A model generated the notes under the pieces. That model ran no database searches. It was not told the DNA's origin and saw only the letters and a program-made list of their open reading frames with translations. 64,000 nucleotides of DNA from Bacillus sp. FJAT-50079. GTDB lineage: Bacteria > Bacillota > Bacilli > Bacillales > Bacillaceae_C. The stretch lies in contig NZ_JAGYPD010000002.1 in assembly GCF_018343515.1 (NCBI RefSeq), positions 62,001 through 126,000 on the forward strand, given 5' to 3'. Below are positions 8,026 to 16,004 of the stretch, piece after piece. The translations under genes and the position numbers were made by a program. Each line of letters opens with the position of its first letter. Position 1 is the stretch's first letter.

Positions 8026-8664
8026 TCATGCTGGTTTTGTTTGTAATAATTTAATCCCCATTGCAATAAAGACAATTCCTGATAATTTATTTAAAACAAT
8101 AGAAACTTTAAAATTACCTCTTAATTTTTTTGTGGCCAATGACGAGAAATAGGCAGTGATTAAACACCATATTCCACCTGTTAAAGTAAAGGTAAGTCCT
8201 AAGATAATAAAAGGTGTTGGTGTTGAAACACTCGAATGAGTATGAATAAATTGCGGCAGAAAGGCTAAGAAAAACAAAGCAACCTTTGGATTCGTCACAT
8301 TTGTTATCATACCTTGCAGGAATATTTTTTTATTGCTCTGTTTTGGTAATGGTTGTTGTTCTTTTGTCTCATTTTTTATAATTATCATTTTCATGCCTAA
8401 GTAAGCTAAGTAGATAGCACCTGCGATTTTAATTAAATTAAATAAAAAAGTCGACTGCATTAATATGACCGATAATCCAAATGCAGCTAAAAATGTATGT
8501 ACTACGATACCAGCGGAAATGCCAAGGGCTGAATAAATTCCCGCCATTCTGCCCTGGGAAATACTTCTACTAATGATGTACATTGTATCTGTACCAGGTG
8601 TTAAATTTAATAAGATTGCTGTAAGTAAAAATACTTCGAAGTTTATAATTCCCAACAAATTCAC
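8026..8664 (-). CDS. LysE/RhtB family amino-acid exporter
   Basis: 212 residues with six predicted membrane helices. The family signature is LNLTPGTDTMYIISRSISQG near residue 20 (the 'tPGPd' loop, here PGT), with GISAGIVVHTFLAAFGLS and NPKVALFFLAFLPQFI further on. Proteins of this family export amino acids such as lysine, threonine or homoserine lactones; the substrate is not predictable here. The gene stands alone on the minus strand with its promoter in the 170-base gap before the XRE-cupin regulator. Confidence 0.9.
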   Translation of the reverse strand: MNLLGIINFEVFLLTAILLNLTPGTDTMYIISRSISQGRMAGIYSALGISAGIVVHTFLAAFGLSVILMQSTFLFNLIKIAGAIYLAYLGMKMIIIKNETKEQQPLPKQSNKKIFLQGMITNVTNPKVALFFLAFLPQFIHTHSSVSTPTPFIILGLTFTLTGGIWCLITAYFSSLATKKLRGNFKVSIVLNKLSGIVFIAMGIKLLQTKPA

Positions 8665-8835
8665 ACCCTTCTCATTATCTACGCGTTTTATCGCGGACTC
8701 TTATGTCAAAAGCTCAGAAATCACAGTATAATACAAATTTGTGTTGGGTCCAAGCCCTTATCAAATAAGATTTTAATCTGTTTTATAATCAAATATGCGT
8801 ACTGTAAAGTCTTTAATAACAATTAGAGCTAGATA

Positions 8836-9387
8836 TTAATCGGGATAAAAGATAATAATATAGAATCTAACGAGCTCATCAGAAGAATTTATATAAATGT
8901 GTTCCGTATTTGCATTAAATTTAATCGTTTCATCCGTGTTTAATTCAAACCTCTCACCTTGAATGTCAAGCGTAAGTGTTCCTCGTTGTGTAAGTACATA
9001 TTCCTCGCCTGTATGTTTTTCAGATAGATGACTAAAACCAGGCTTTAAGTCGACAGTGAAAATTTCAAATTTTTTTTCTGGATGAAAGGGGAAGAGAGAA
9101 TATACATGATAATTTCCATCATTATCAATTACTGGATTAAGTTCATTGATATTTATTTTTTCAATTTGTGGTTTATCATCTTCTTTTAAAAAACCCGAAA
9201 AAGACACTTGTAATCCATTTGCAATTTTCCAAAGAGTGGTGACAGTTGGATTCGATTTTCCATTTTCTATTTGAGCTAACATCGCCTTACTAACGCCAGT
9301 TAGTTCCGACATGCTATCTAAGCTTAATCCTCGCTTTTTTCTCAATTTGGCAAGATTATTTGCTATAACCTCTTGAATGAATTCCAT
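8836..9387 (-). CDS. XRE-family regulator with C-terminal cupin domain
   Basis: 183 residues: an N-terminal Cro/C1 helix-turn-helix (about 8-62; AKLRKKRGLSLDSMSELTGV then MLAQIENGKSNPTVTTLWKIA) and a C-terminal cupin (about 110-180; GEEYVLTQRGTLTLDIQGE and NANTEHIYINSS). This architecture is common among amino-acid responsive repressors. The gene is transcribed away from azlC across a 98-base gap with two 13-bp direct repeats, so it is the likely regulator of azlCD and of itself. The effector may be an amino acid, but this is inferred from context only. Confidence 0.9.
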   Translation of the reverse strand: MEFIQEVIANNLAKLRKKRGLSLDSMSELTGVSKAMLAQIENGKSNPTVTTLWKIANGLQVSFSGFLKEDDKPQIEKININELNPVIDNDGNYHVYSLFPFHPEKKFEIFTVDLKPGFSHLSEKHTGEEYVLTQRGTLTLDIQGERFELNTDETIKFNANTEHIYINSSDELVRFYIIIFYPD

Positions 9388-9416
9388 AAAAATCTCCTTG
9401 ACTCTATTTTGTATTC

Positions 9417-9470
9417 ATTATAACATACATACAAACGCCATAACAGACAGATATTTATTATAACATACAA
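9417..9470 (+). promoter_or_regulatory. Candidate operators between the XRE-cupin regulator and azlC
   Basis: The 13-base sequence ATTATAACATACA occurs twice in direct orientation, at 9417-9429 and 9457-9469, starts 40 bases apart (about four helical turns). The repeats occupy the whole divergent promoter region, as expected for binding of the XRE regulator. Binding is inferred. Confidence 0.5.
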
Positions 9471-9485
9471 AAAGGTGAGGGAATA

Positions 9486-10211
9486 ATGAATGAATTAGCA
9501 TATAAAATACATAAGGAAGAAAAGCTCTCTACTTTTTCTCAAGGGGTAAAAGATTGCGTTCCAACTTTAATTGGCTACATCAGTATTGGGCTTGCCATGG
9601 GGATTGTTGGTGCATCATCCAATCTAAGTATATTTGAAATTACGCTTTTATCGGTATTCGTTTATGCTGGTGCATCCCAGTTTATTATTTGTGCATTGTT
9701 AGTGGCAGGAAGTCCGATTTCAGTCATTGTCTTTACAACTTTCATTGTAAATTTACGCCATTTTTTATTAAGTATGGCATTAGCTCCGCACTTTACAAAA
9801 TATTCTTTAATGAAAAATATCGGGATTGGAGCGCTTGTAACAGATGAGTCATTTGGTGTAGCGGCTAGTAAAATTGCTAAAAGAGTACCTTTAAATGACA
9901 AATGGATGAATGGTTTAAATATTACCGCATATTTATTCTGGATTTTATCTTGTATGTTGGGAGCTATCTTTGGTAAATGGATTTCAAATCCAGAAGTATT
10001 TGGTTTAGATTTTTCATTAACAGCAATGTTTTTAGCATTACTTGTATTGCAATTACAAAACATGGATCAAGGTAAATTGAAGTTTTATCTATCATTAATT
10101 GTTTATGTTGTTCTATTGATGTTGATTTTCTGTATGTTTGTTCCATCTTACATTGCGATTCTCTTATCGACAATCATTGCTGCAACGATTGGAGTGGTAA
10201 AAGACAAATGA
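9486..10211 (+). CDS. azlC: AzlC family branched-chain amino-acid exporter, large subunit
   Basis: 241 residues with about seven to eight membrane helices. AzlC signatures include GVKDCVPTLIGYISIGLAMG, FVYAGASQFIICALLVAG and FIVNLRHFLLSMALAPHF, with TDESFGVA in the middle. AzlC works with the small subunit AzlD in export of branched-chain amino acids, known from azaleucine resistance in B. subtilis. The ribosome site AAAGGTGAGG precedes the ATG. The stop overlaps the azlD start, indicating coupled translation. Control by the divergent XRE-cupin protein is likely. Confidence 0.93.
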   Translation: MNELAYKIHKEEKLSTFSQGVKDCVPTLIGYISIGLAMGIVGASSNLSIFEITLLSVFVYAGASQFIICALLVAGSPISVIVFTTFIVNLRHFLLSMALAPHFTKYSLMKNIGIGALVTDESFGVAASKIAKRVPLNDKWMNGLNITAYLFWILSCMLGAIFGKWISNPEVFGLDFSLTAMFLALLVLQLQNMDQGKLKFYLSLIVYVVLLMLIFCMFVPSYIAILLSTIIAATIGVVKDK

Positions 10212-10531
10212 GTATCAATTTATCCATTTTATTAATCATTTTAGGGTGTGCCGTTGTAACCTTTATTCCGAGAGTGATTCCATTTATAGTGATAAGAAAT
10301 ATACAGCTACCGAAGATAGTAGTCAAATGGCTTTCTTACATTCCGATTTGTATTTTTGCTGCACTTATTGTTGATAGCTTTATCATTCAAGGACAATCAT
10401 TACTATCCATTGATTGGAGTACTCTTGTTGCTATTATACCAACACTGATCGTAGCTATATGGACGAAGAGTTTGTCCATTACAGTGATAGTAGGAATCGT
10501 ATGTATGGCTGCAATTAGATTTTTGTTCTAA
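10208..10531 (+). CDS. azlD: AzlD family branched-chain amino-acid exporter, small subunit
   Basis: 107 residues, four membrane helices, with the AzlD signature ILGCAVVTFIPRVIPFIVI (near residue 9) and WLSYIPICIFAALIV. Its ATG overlaps the azlC stop by four bases (ATGA), the usual arrangement for the two subunits of one exporter. Length is normal for the family. An intrinsic terminator about 90 bases downstream closes the operon. Confidence 0.92.
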   Translation: MSINLSILLIILGCAVVTFIPRVIPFIVIRNIQLPKIVVKWLSYIPICIFAALIVDSFIIQGQSLLSIDWSTLVAIIPTLIVAIWTKSLSITVIVGIVCMAAIRFLF

Positions 10532-10618
10532 TGGAGCGAATCATAATAGTTGGGACATTAGTAAGGACCATGGGGGAAAAGAACTTAATCTTGATCCAAT
10601 CGTAAAATCAACCCAAAG

Positions 10619-10655
10619 TCGGACTGAATCCAATGGTGATCCAGTCTTTTTTCTT
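10619..10655 (+). terminator. Intrinsic terminator of azlCD
   Basis: GGACTGAATCC pairs imperfectly with GGTGATCCAGTC and is followed by TTTTTTCTTTT. It lies between converging azlD and the GNAT gene. Confidence 0.65.
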
Positions 10656-10713
10656 TTGTCCAACCTTTCCAATTCATGGCCAATAAGAATTTATACCATT
10701 ATCTGATTCAAGG

Positions 10714-11208
10714 TTAAATGATCTTCCTTAACTTAACCATATTGTACCAGCGTATTCCTCCATGTTGTGATTCGGACATGCCATGGTTAACAAATCCAAA
10801 TCTTTCATAAAAAGAAACTAAATCCTGTTTACACGTTAACGTGATTCCTTCTCTTTCATTTTCTACGACTAGCTCTTCCAACTTTTCAATCAAAAGCTTT
10901 GCAATTCCTTGATTTCTATCCTGTTTGGACACGGCCAATCCTAAAACACTTTGAAATCCTCCACTTTTCGGATTCTCTTTGATTTTCTCAAAAAGATCAT
11001 CTGTTATATAAGGTTGATCAATGATCGGTCCATTAACATAACCAAGGATTTTTCCTTGCTTTTCAGCCACAATAAATGTATCAGGTATTAATTGAATCCT
11101 TTCCACAAATGCTTCTCGCGTGGCAGCTTCTTCCATTGAAAATCCCTCATTCTCAATAATTAACATCTGTTCTAAATCTGCAGAACGAACATTTCTTATA
11201 GAAATCAT
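10714..11208 (-). CDS. GNAT family N-acetyltransferase
   Basis: 164 residues. The acetyl-CoA binding core is visible as FIVAEKQGKILGYVNG (strand 4), VLGLAVSKQDRNQGIAKLLIEKL (with the Q/R-x-x-G-x-A pyrophosphate loop RNQGIA) and FYERFGFVNHG (C-terminal strand). The order and length resemble small arylalkylamine-type acetyltransferases of Firmicutes. The acceptor is unknown. Single gene on the minus strand. Confidence 0.88.
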   Translation of the reverse strand: MISIRNVRSADLEQMLIIENEGFSMEEAATREAFVERIQLIPDTFIVAEKQGKILGYVNGPIIDQPYITDDLFEKIKENPKSGGFQSVLGLAVSKQDRNQGIAKLLIEKLEELVVENEREGITLTCKQDLVSFYERFGFVNHGMSESQHGGIRWYNMVKLRKII

Positions 11209-11634
11209 CTTGTCTATAACCTCTTTTCTATCGATAGGTTTATTATCCTTTTCAATAGTTATTTTTTCAACTCGTCTGGTCGTTGGACAGTAAGTAAAAC
11301 TTTATGAATATGTAGAGTAAGGATTCCAAGTGATTAATAAAATACTGCCAAAGCTCTCACATTTAATGACCATAGTGCTGAATATAATTTTTTATAGGGA
11401 AATTGAAGGAGTTAGATGATGAGCAGATGTTGGAAATTAAGTTTGATAATAACAAAATTTAAAGATAATATGATCATAAAGGATTGTTTTTTCTGACAAA
11501 TTAGGATGCGTTTATGTGCAACATGAAATCGCACATAACATAAAATGAAACTGCTATAAGTCCAGAATAGATAGTGATACTCATGGGATTGAAAATGTAC
11601 TACAAATAATTATAAATAGGGGGGAGGATTAGGT
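11209..11634. other. Gene-free stretch
   Basis: Promoter region of the leftward GNAT gene at its left end and leader of the small membrane protein at its right end (GGGGGGAGGATTAGG before 11635). In between there is only AT-rich sequence with dense stops; no RNA structure stood out. Confidence 0.4.
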
Positions 11635-11844
11635 ATGAAAAGCTCAAGAGACAACACTAAAGTTTTAATAGATAGTTTAATTCCATTGGGAATGATTTTT
11701 GGTGGCGCTATCGGTGTACTTTTCGGCATGTTTTTCAAACCTAGCGTTCTAGTATTTACAATTAGTATAGGAAGTGGAATAGGCTATTTATTTGGAACTA
11801 TTGCTTATGCGATTATAGTAAAGAAGGAAGATCATAGTTTGTGA
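11635..11844 (+). CDS. Small glycine-zipper-like two-helix membrane protein
   Basis: 69 residues preceded by a very strong ribosome site (GGGGGGAGG, 7 bases before ATG). Two hydrophobic helices (IPLGMIFGGAIGVLFGMFF and FTISIGSGIGYLFGTIAYAI) are packed with small residues in GxxxG spacing, which favours helix association in the membrane. The tail is charged (KKEDHSL). No family was recognised with certainty; similar short proteins are annotated as hypothetical in Bacillus. Monocistronic. Confidence 0.6.
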   Translation: MKSSRDNTKVLIDSLIPLGMIFGGAIGVLFGMFFKPSVLVFTISIGSGIGYLFGTIAYAIIVKKEDHSL

Positions 11845-12041
11845 ATATGAATAACAGAAACGATATTAAAAGTATGATGTGTATTAATATACTGCGTTTG
11901 GCTGATATTGATAAGTACGGATACAATTGCATTAATGAAAGCTACTAGCATGAAAAACTAAAATTACCAGTTTACCTCATAAAAAACGTGTATAGATATG
12001 ATTTAACTTGTTATGAGTGCACAATTCGATTCCTAAATTAG

Positions 12042-12093
12042 GCAACTATTCAGTTGCTTATATTTGACATGCAACCTTAAAGTTGCTTATGAT
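12042..12093 (+). promoter_or_regulatory. ArsR-type autoregulated promoter with two palindromes
   Basis: TTGACA (12064-12069) and TATGAT (12088-12093) are 18 bases apart. The spacer holds an inverted repeat GCAAC-CTTAAA-GTTGC (12071-12086). A second copy, GCAACT-ATTC-AGTTGC (12042-12057), lies just upstream, and both are followed by TTAT. These are the expected form of ArsR-family operators and would let the regulator block its own promoter. Confidence 0.65.
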
Positions 12094-12099
12094 CGATCT

Positions 12100-12378
12100 A
12101 TGAATGGGAATAAAGATGTTATATTCAAAGCACTTGGTGACTCGACGCGACGACTAATATTAGACGAACTTTCCGAACGTAATGAGCAAACGCTATATGA
12201 ACTTACAGTACGCCTGATTACTAAGCATGAACTTTCCATTTCACGACAGGCGATCGCTAAACATCTTTCTGTATTGGAAGAGGCAGGACTTGTAAAATCC
12301 AAACGAAAGGGAAGATATCGGGTACTAATATTCCAAAACGAACCACTTAAAAATTTGCTGAAAGGATGGCTAGAGTAA
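12100..12378 (+). CDS. ArsR family transcriptional regulator
   Basis: 92 residues from the ATG at 12100: KALGDSTRRLILDELSERN, then a helix-turn-helix LSISRQAIAKHLSVLEEAGL and a wing KSKRKGRYRVLIFQ. This is the ArsR/SmtB fold without metal-ligand cysteines; it resembles the regulators paired with VOC or SRPBCC proteins in Bacillus. The frame is open further upstream, but the -35 and -10 boxes occupy that part, so the mRNA should begin at or within a base or two of this ATG: an apparent leaderless start without a ribosome site. The VOC gene 77 bases downstream is the probable co-regulated partner. Confidence 0.85.
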   Translation: MNGNKDVIFKALGDSTRRLILDELSERNEQTLYELTVRLITKHELSISRQAIAKHLSVLEEAGLVKSKRKGRYRVLIFQNEPLKNLLKGWLE

Positions 12379-12455
12379 TATTATTAGGAAAAATTTGATG
12401 AATGTATGTTTTTCTGAGCGAAGCCAGATAATGCAACTATTAAGGGAGGTAAAAC

Positions 12456-12842
12456 ATGATGAAAATCATTGTTACAAGTATCTTCGTAGAAGACCAAGAT
12501 AAGGCGCTAGAATTTTATTCAGATACACTGGGATTTGTAAAAAAGCATGACGTTCCGACAGGAGAATATAGGTGGATAACGCTTGTTTCTTCTGAGGATC
12601 AAAAAGGGACCGAGCTTTTACTTGAGCCGAATAACCATCCAGCAGCAAAAGAGTATCAAGAGAAGTTATTTGCTGAAGGCATCCCGGTAACCATGTTTGG
12701 CGTTGCTGATATTCAAGCAGAGTACAAACGATTAGTGGAAAAAGGCGTGAAGTTTACGATGGAGCCGACAAAAATGGGAGAAATGACAATAGCTGTCTTC
12801 GATGATACATGCGGCAACCTGATTCAAATCATTCAGCAGTAA
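12456..12842 (+). CDS. VOC family protein (glyoxalase/bleomycin-resistance fold)
   Basis: 128 residues. Two beta-alpha-beta-beta-beta modules are seen: IFVEDQDKALEFYSDTLGFVKKHD at the start and AEYKRLVEKGVKFTMEPT with FDDTCGNLIQIIQQ at the end. The metal-ligand glutamate region (ELLLEPN) is present. VOC proteins bind or modify small molecules, often as dioxygenases or antibiotic-binding proteins; activity not assignable. The AGGGAGG ribosome site fits ATG 12456 or 12459. It follows the ArsR gene and likely shares its regulation. Confidence 0.88.
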   Translation: MMKIIVTSIFVEDQDKALEFYSDTLGFVKKHDVPTGEYRWITLVSSEDQKGTELLLEPNNHPAAKEYQEKLFAEGIPVTMFGVADIQAEYKRLVEKGVKFTMEPTKMGEMTIAVFDDTCGNLIQIIQQ

Positions 12843-12887
12843 TTTTATGTACGGGTCAAGTAATAGAATGAAGCTTATAGTAATAGT

Positions 12888-12937
12888 AAAACCCACATTG
12901 TCACGCCACTTTTTGTGTTACGCCAATGTGGGTTTTG
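12888..12937. terminator. Bidirectional terminator between VOC and HAD genes
   Basis: AAAACCCACATTG and CAATGTGGGTTTT form a perfect 13-bp stem around a 23-base loop; A/T tracts flank both sides so converging transcripts can both end here. Confidence 0.85.
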
Positions 12938-12958
12938 CTTATGTTTTTTAGGTAAATA

Positions 12959-13834
12959 TTACAACGTACTCCGTAGTAAAGAGTAAATAAAATGAGCTAC
13001 TCCGTCATCACTGTTTGTTAGCGTGATTTCCTGGCAGGCATTCCTAATTTCCTCTGGTGCATTTGCCATGGCGGCGCTTCTTCCAGCAATTCGAAGCATA
13101 GATAAATCATTAAAGTTATCACCAACCGCAGCCGTATCCACTAGATCCAATTCTAATCTTTTAGTCAGTATCTCTAAGGCAATTCCTTTTGATGCTTTTA
13201 TGTGTTCGAATTCAAAGTTATGCTCAGCGGAAGTGACCATTGTAACATCTTTCATATTTTTAAATTGTGCCTTTCCTTTTTGGAGTTTTTCTTCATCAAA
13301 TGAAAAGGCAAGAATGTTATAAACATCAACATTCGTGTTGATCAGGTCATTATAAGATGAAATAAAGGAAAATCCGCTTTGGCTGTATTGCTTCTCAGCA
13401 GCTTTTATGAGTTGTTCATTGCTTACTTCTGGATTTGCGCTTTTCATTCTGTCCATTTCAATGGCTAATAGTTCCCGACCGTTCTGTGGAGTGAATATGG
13501 AATCATTACTGAAAACTTCATAATAGTATTGTTCTTGCTCTAGCCAGTTCAAAATTTGGAATGCATCTTGCTGATTGATCGAAACAGAATGGAACAGTTC
13601 ACCATTTGGCTGATGAATGGTTGCTCCATTGGCCCCGATGATCCAGGTTTTTAAGCCAGTATCTTTAAAAATGGTTTGGACGTCAAAATGGGCCCTCCCA
13701 GTAGCAATAACGACTTCAACCCCATTGGCTTGGGCAAACTCGAGTGCTTCTAAATTTTTCTTACTAATTTGGTTTTCTTCATTTAGTAATGTACCATCCA
13801 AATCGATAGCAATTAATTCTACCATCTTATTCAT
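12959..13834 (-). CDS. Cof-type HAD-IIB phosphatase
   Basis: 291 residues with HAD motifs IAIDLDGTLLNEENQIS (nucleophile Asp near residue 9), VVIATGRAHFD (motif II region), the C2B cap, Lys in HIKASKGIALE (motif III) and VGDNFNDLSMLRIAG (motif IV). The Cof/YidA subgroup dephosphorylates sugar phosphates and other small phosphorylated metabolites such as FMN; the exact substrate is not evident. It overlaps the upstream DeoR-type gene by 8 bases, so the two are translationally coupled, linking the phosphatase to the carbohydrate signal read by that regulator. Confidence 0.9.
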   Translation of the reverse strand: MNKMVELIAIDLDGTLLNEENQISKKNLEALEFAQANGVEVVIATGRAHFDVQTIFKDTGLKTWIIGANGATIHQPNGELFHSVSINQQDAFQILNWLEQEQYYYEVFSNDSIFTPQNGRELLAIEMDRMKSANPEVSNEQLIKAAEKQYSQSGFSFISSYNDLINTNVDVYNILAFSFDEEKLQKGKAQFKNMKDVTMVTSAEHNFEFEHIKASKGIALEILTKRLELDLVDTAAVGDNFNDLSMLRIAGRSAAMANAPEEIRNACQEITLTNSDDGVAHFIYSLLRSTL

Positions 13835-14612
13835 CCTCCTCTTCCAAATCAGCTGTTAAAAGTTCAACATTGTTTTTACGCAACAGCTCTCTAAACTCCT
13901 TTTGAGGAGCGCGGTCTGTGATCAGAAGATCGATATCCCGTAAGTCCGCAAAACGGAAAAAACCTGTGAGTCCTACTTTTGTATGATCGGCTAATGCGAT
14001 CACTTGCTTTGCTTGCTGAATCATTTTTCGTTTGACGAGACCATCCTCTTCATGAGCGATTGTTAAGCCATTTTCCGATATTCCTATAACTCCGATAAAC
14101 ACTTTATCTACATAGTATTCTGATAGCTTTTCTGAAACGGCGGAACCGTAAAGAAAACGGTGCTCTTTTTGAAGTGTACCTCCTAGAAGTTGGATATTGA
14201 TATCTGACTTAGAGGATAGTACTTCAGCTTGGTTAATTGAATTGGTAATAATCGTACACTCCATGTTTTCGATTTGTTCCGCACATGCTTGAACGGTTGT
14301 CGAGGCATCCAAGATCACTTTATCACCTGGATAAATGAATGATGCAGCCTTATTTCCAATCATCTTTTTCTCTTCCGTTACCGTATTTAAGCGATTAATA
14401 TAGCTTTTAACTTCATTATGAACAGGTGGGAGGATCGCACCACCTCGTGTTCTCACAATGCGTTTTTCTTCTTCTAGTTTGACAAGATCTCTTCTAGCCG
14501 TGTCTCTAGATACATCAAAAAGAGAGCAGATTTGTTCAGCAGTAATCCGTTTATGCTTTTTGAGAAAATCGATAATTAATTCCAATCTTTCTTCTTGATA
14601 CAAAAAATTCAC
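13827..14612 (-). CDS. DeoR/GlpR family transcriptional repressor
   Basis: 261 residues. The N-terminal DeoR helix-turn-helix covers about 5-60 (YQEERLELIIDFLKKHKRIT, ICSLFDVSRDTARRDLVKLE, RTRGGAIL). The C-terminal DeoRC effector domain has FIYPGDKVILDASTT, TIITNSIN, LLGGTLQKEHR and the KVGLTGFFRF segment. Proteins of this type bind sugar phosphates and repress catabolic operons. It is the first gene of a two-gene operon with the Cof-type phosphatase, and its own promoter region contains two near-identical direct repeats at 14622-14688, pointing to autoregulation. Confidence 0.92.
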   Translation of the reverse strand: MNFLYQEERLELIIDFLKKHKRITAEQICSLFDVSRDTARRDLVKLEEEKRIVRTRGGAILPPVHNEVKSYINRLNTVTEEKKMIGNKAASFIYPGDKVILDASTTVQACAEQIENMECTIITNSINQAEVLSSKSDINIQLLGGTLQKEHRFLYGSAVSEKLSEYYVDKVFIGVIGISENGLTIAHEEDGLVKRKMIQQAKQVIALADHTKVGLTGFFRFADLRDIDLLITDRAPQKEFRELLRKNNVELLTADLEEEDE

Positions 14613-14621
14613 CTGCTTATT

Positions 14622-14688
14622 AAGTGTTTGTAAGTAATTATACGCAATTTAAGTGAAAGTGTCAATAATCTATAAGTGTTAGTAAGTA
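14622..14688 (-). promoter_or_regulatory. Direct-repeat operators of the DeoR-type gene
   Basis: TAAGTGTTTGTAAGT (14622-14636) and TAAGTGTTAGTAAGT (14674-14688) differ at one base and are 52 bases apart; each itself contains two TAAGT units 10 bases apart. A further AAGTGAAAGTGT lies between them. DeoR-family repressors commonly bind tandem hexamer repeats of this type. The region holds the promoter of the leftward DeoR-HAD operon. Confidence 0.55.
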
Positions 14689-15037
14689 TTGTTGCTTTTT
14701 TAGAATCATTAAATAACAACCCCTAATCATTCCCCTAATATATGAAGATTTCAAAAGTACCTGCTTTGATCGCAAGCAGAGATTTTTCCCATGTTTCATA
14801 TTCATTCATTTTAAATATGACTGACAGTTTGCGACTTTCGAAATTCGATGCATAGTTCTAATTAAATAATGCAGAACAGTGGGGTAAAATATATGAAATT
14901 TTAGGATTAAAATCGTTTAAAAGGTTACTGCTTAGATTAGCGAGGAAAAGAAAAAACGAGTCCTATTTAATGATAATTTTTGAATATATTTCCAAAAGAA
15001 GGAATAATCGAATTTGAGAATAAATCTAAAAAAGTGA
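14689..15037. other. Gene-free stretch with one hairpin
   Basis: Contains a small hairpin CTGCTT-TGATCGC-AAGCAG (14761-14779) followed by AGATTTTT, possibly a terminator on the plus strand. The right half drifts into low-quality coding-like sequence that leads into the relic at 15038. Confidence 0.35.
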
Positions 15038-15247
15038 AAGAAGTCACGTCATTATAGCAATAATAATCTTACTTTATCAGATCAGGATTTTTATTTTTTT
15101 GATGGAATTTTAGATATTATATTTCTATTATTCTTTACTGCATTGAATGTCATAATAAATATTTATCCAATTTTTCTACAAAGATATAATCGAATTAAGA
15201 GAGTCCTTGAAAAAATGGAGTCGATAGAAAAAAGTGATAATTGTTAA
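15038..15247 (+). pseudogene. Relic of a small membrane protein
   Basis: Sixty-nine open codons follow an in-frame TGA at 15035 and lack a start codon or ribosome site. They read LSDQDFYFFDGILDIIFLLF, a hydrophobic helix, then INIYPIFLQRYNRIKRV and a charged tail. The NxYPxxLQRYNR-R pattern resembles the C-terminus of the glycosyl-4,4'-diaponeurosporenoate acyltransferase (CrtO)-type membrane family, but that is a tentative memory-based match. Coding-like text in other frames just upstream suggests a decayed longer gene. Confidence 0.35.
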
Positions 15248-15344
15248 AGATTAGAGTTAGTTGCTGAAACGGGAGAGTTACTAAAATATGAATGATATTC
15301 GGTATCAATAAAAATGGTTGCGCGATATCATATGCATGTATATG

Positions 15345-15367
15345 ATGTATATATAGTATATATACAT
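15345..15367. promoter_or_regulatory. Perfect 23-bp palindrome, probable YtrA/GntR operator
   Basis: ATGTATATATA and TATATATACAT are exact reverse complements around a single central G. AT-rich TGTA...TACA palindromes of this form are the usual targets of YtrA-subfamily GntR repressors, and such a regulator gene starts 260 bases downstream. A near-palindrome CATATGCATGTATATG lies directly upstream (15329-15344). Confidence 0.6.
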
Positions 15368-15627
15368 TATTCAAGACACGAGTTTAGCGATCAAAATTTA
15401 ATAATTAATCAACATGAAGTAAAGGGGGAAGCTGAATTCAAAAGTAAGCCAAAGAAAAAATGCTCCATTCTCTTCCAGTTAGCTGGATTAGATAGTATAA
15501 AGCGGATTTTGGAGTCGAAGCGCTTTACTGAACAGATCACTTCTTATTCCTAACCACTTACTACCAATTAGGTGATTGCTATTGTGATTCAAATGCGTTT
15601 TCAAAAAAGGAAAGTAGAGGGATTGGC

Positions 15628-15999
15628 ATGCAAATCATTATTTCCAACAGTTCAAAGGAGCCGATTTATGAACAAATTACGAATCAAATGAAAGCATTGA
15701 TTTTATCAGGTGAATTAAAGGAAGGAGACGCAATCCCTTCCATGCGAAATCTCGCAAAGGATTTACAAATTAGTGTGATTACGACGAAACGTGCTTATGA
15801 GGAATTGGAGAAAGCAGGATTTATCTATTCCATTGTCGGCAAAGGATCTTTTATCGCAGAGCAAAATTTAGAGGTGATAAAGGAGAAGAAACTGAAGGTC
15901 ATAGAGGAGCAGCTGAGTGCAGTCATAGCGAATAGCAGGGAAATCGGCCTTTCAATAGATGAGTTACAACAATTGTTGCAGATTTTATCTGAGGAGTGA
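15628..15999 (+). CDS. GntR family regulator, YtrA subfamily
   Basis: 123 residues: a GntR winged helix (EPIYEQITNQMKALILSGELKEG, IPSMRNLAKDLQISVITTKR, AYEELEKAGFIYSIVGKGSF) followed by only about 50 residues of helix, the short dimerisation tail that defines the YtrA group. Such regulators typically repress a neighbouring ABC transporter operon, in B. subtilis ytrABCDEF responding to cell-wall antibiotics. Here the ABC ATPase starts 5 bases after the stop, so the three genes form one operon. The 23-bp palindrome upstream is the likely operator. Confidence 0.92.
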   Translation: MQIIISNSSKEPIYEQITNQMKALILSGELKEGDAIPSMRNLAKDLQISVITTKRAYEELEKAGFIYSIVGKGSFIAEQNLEVIKEKKLKVIEEQLSAVIANSREIGLSIDELQQLLQILSEE

Positions 16000-16004
16000 A
16001 ATGA

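Noticed and set aside
7922-8152. 76-codon plus-strand frame
   Set aside because: Its first part is the RibD-like relic and its second part is the antisense of the LysE-type gene.
15314-15553. 79-codon frame spanning the GntR palindrome
   Set aside because: The first half is the AT-rich operator itself and there is no ribosome site; the last 30 codons may be a relic, so it is noted only as a question.
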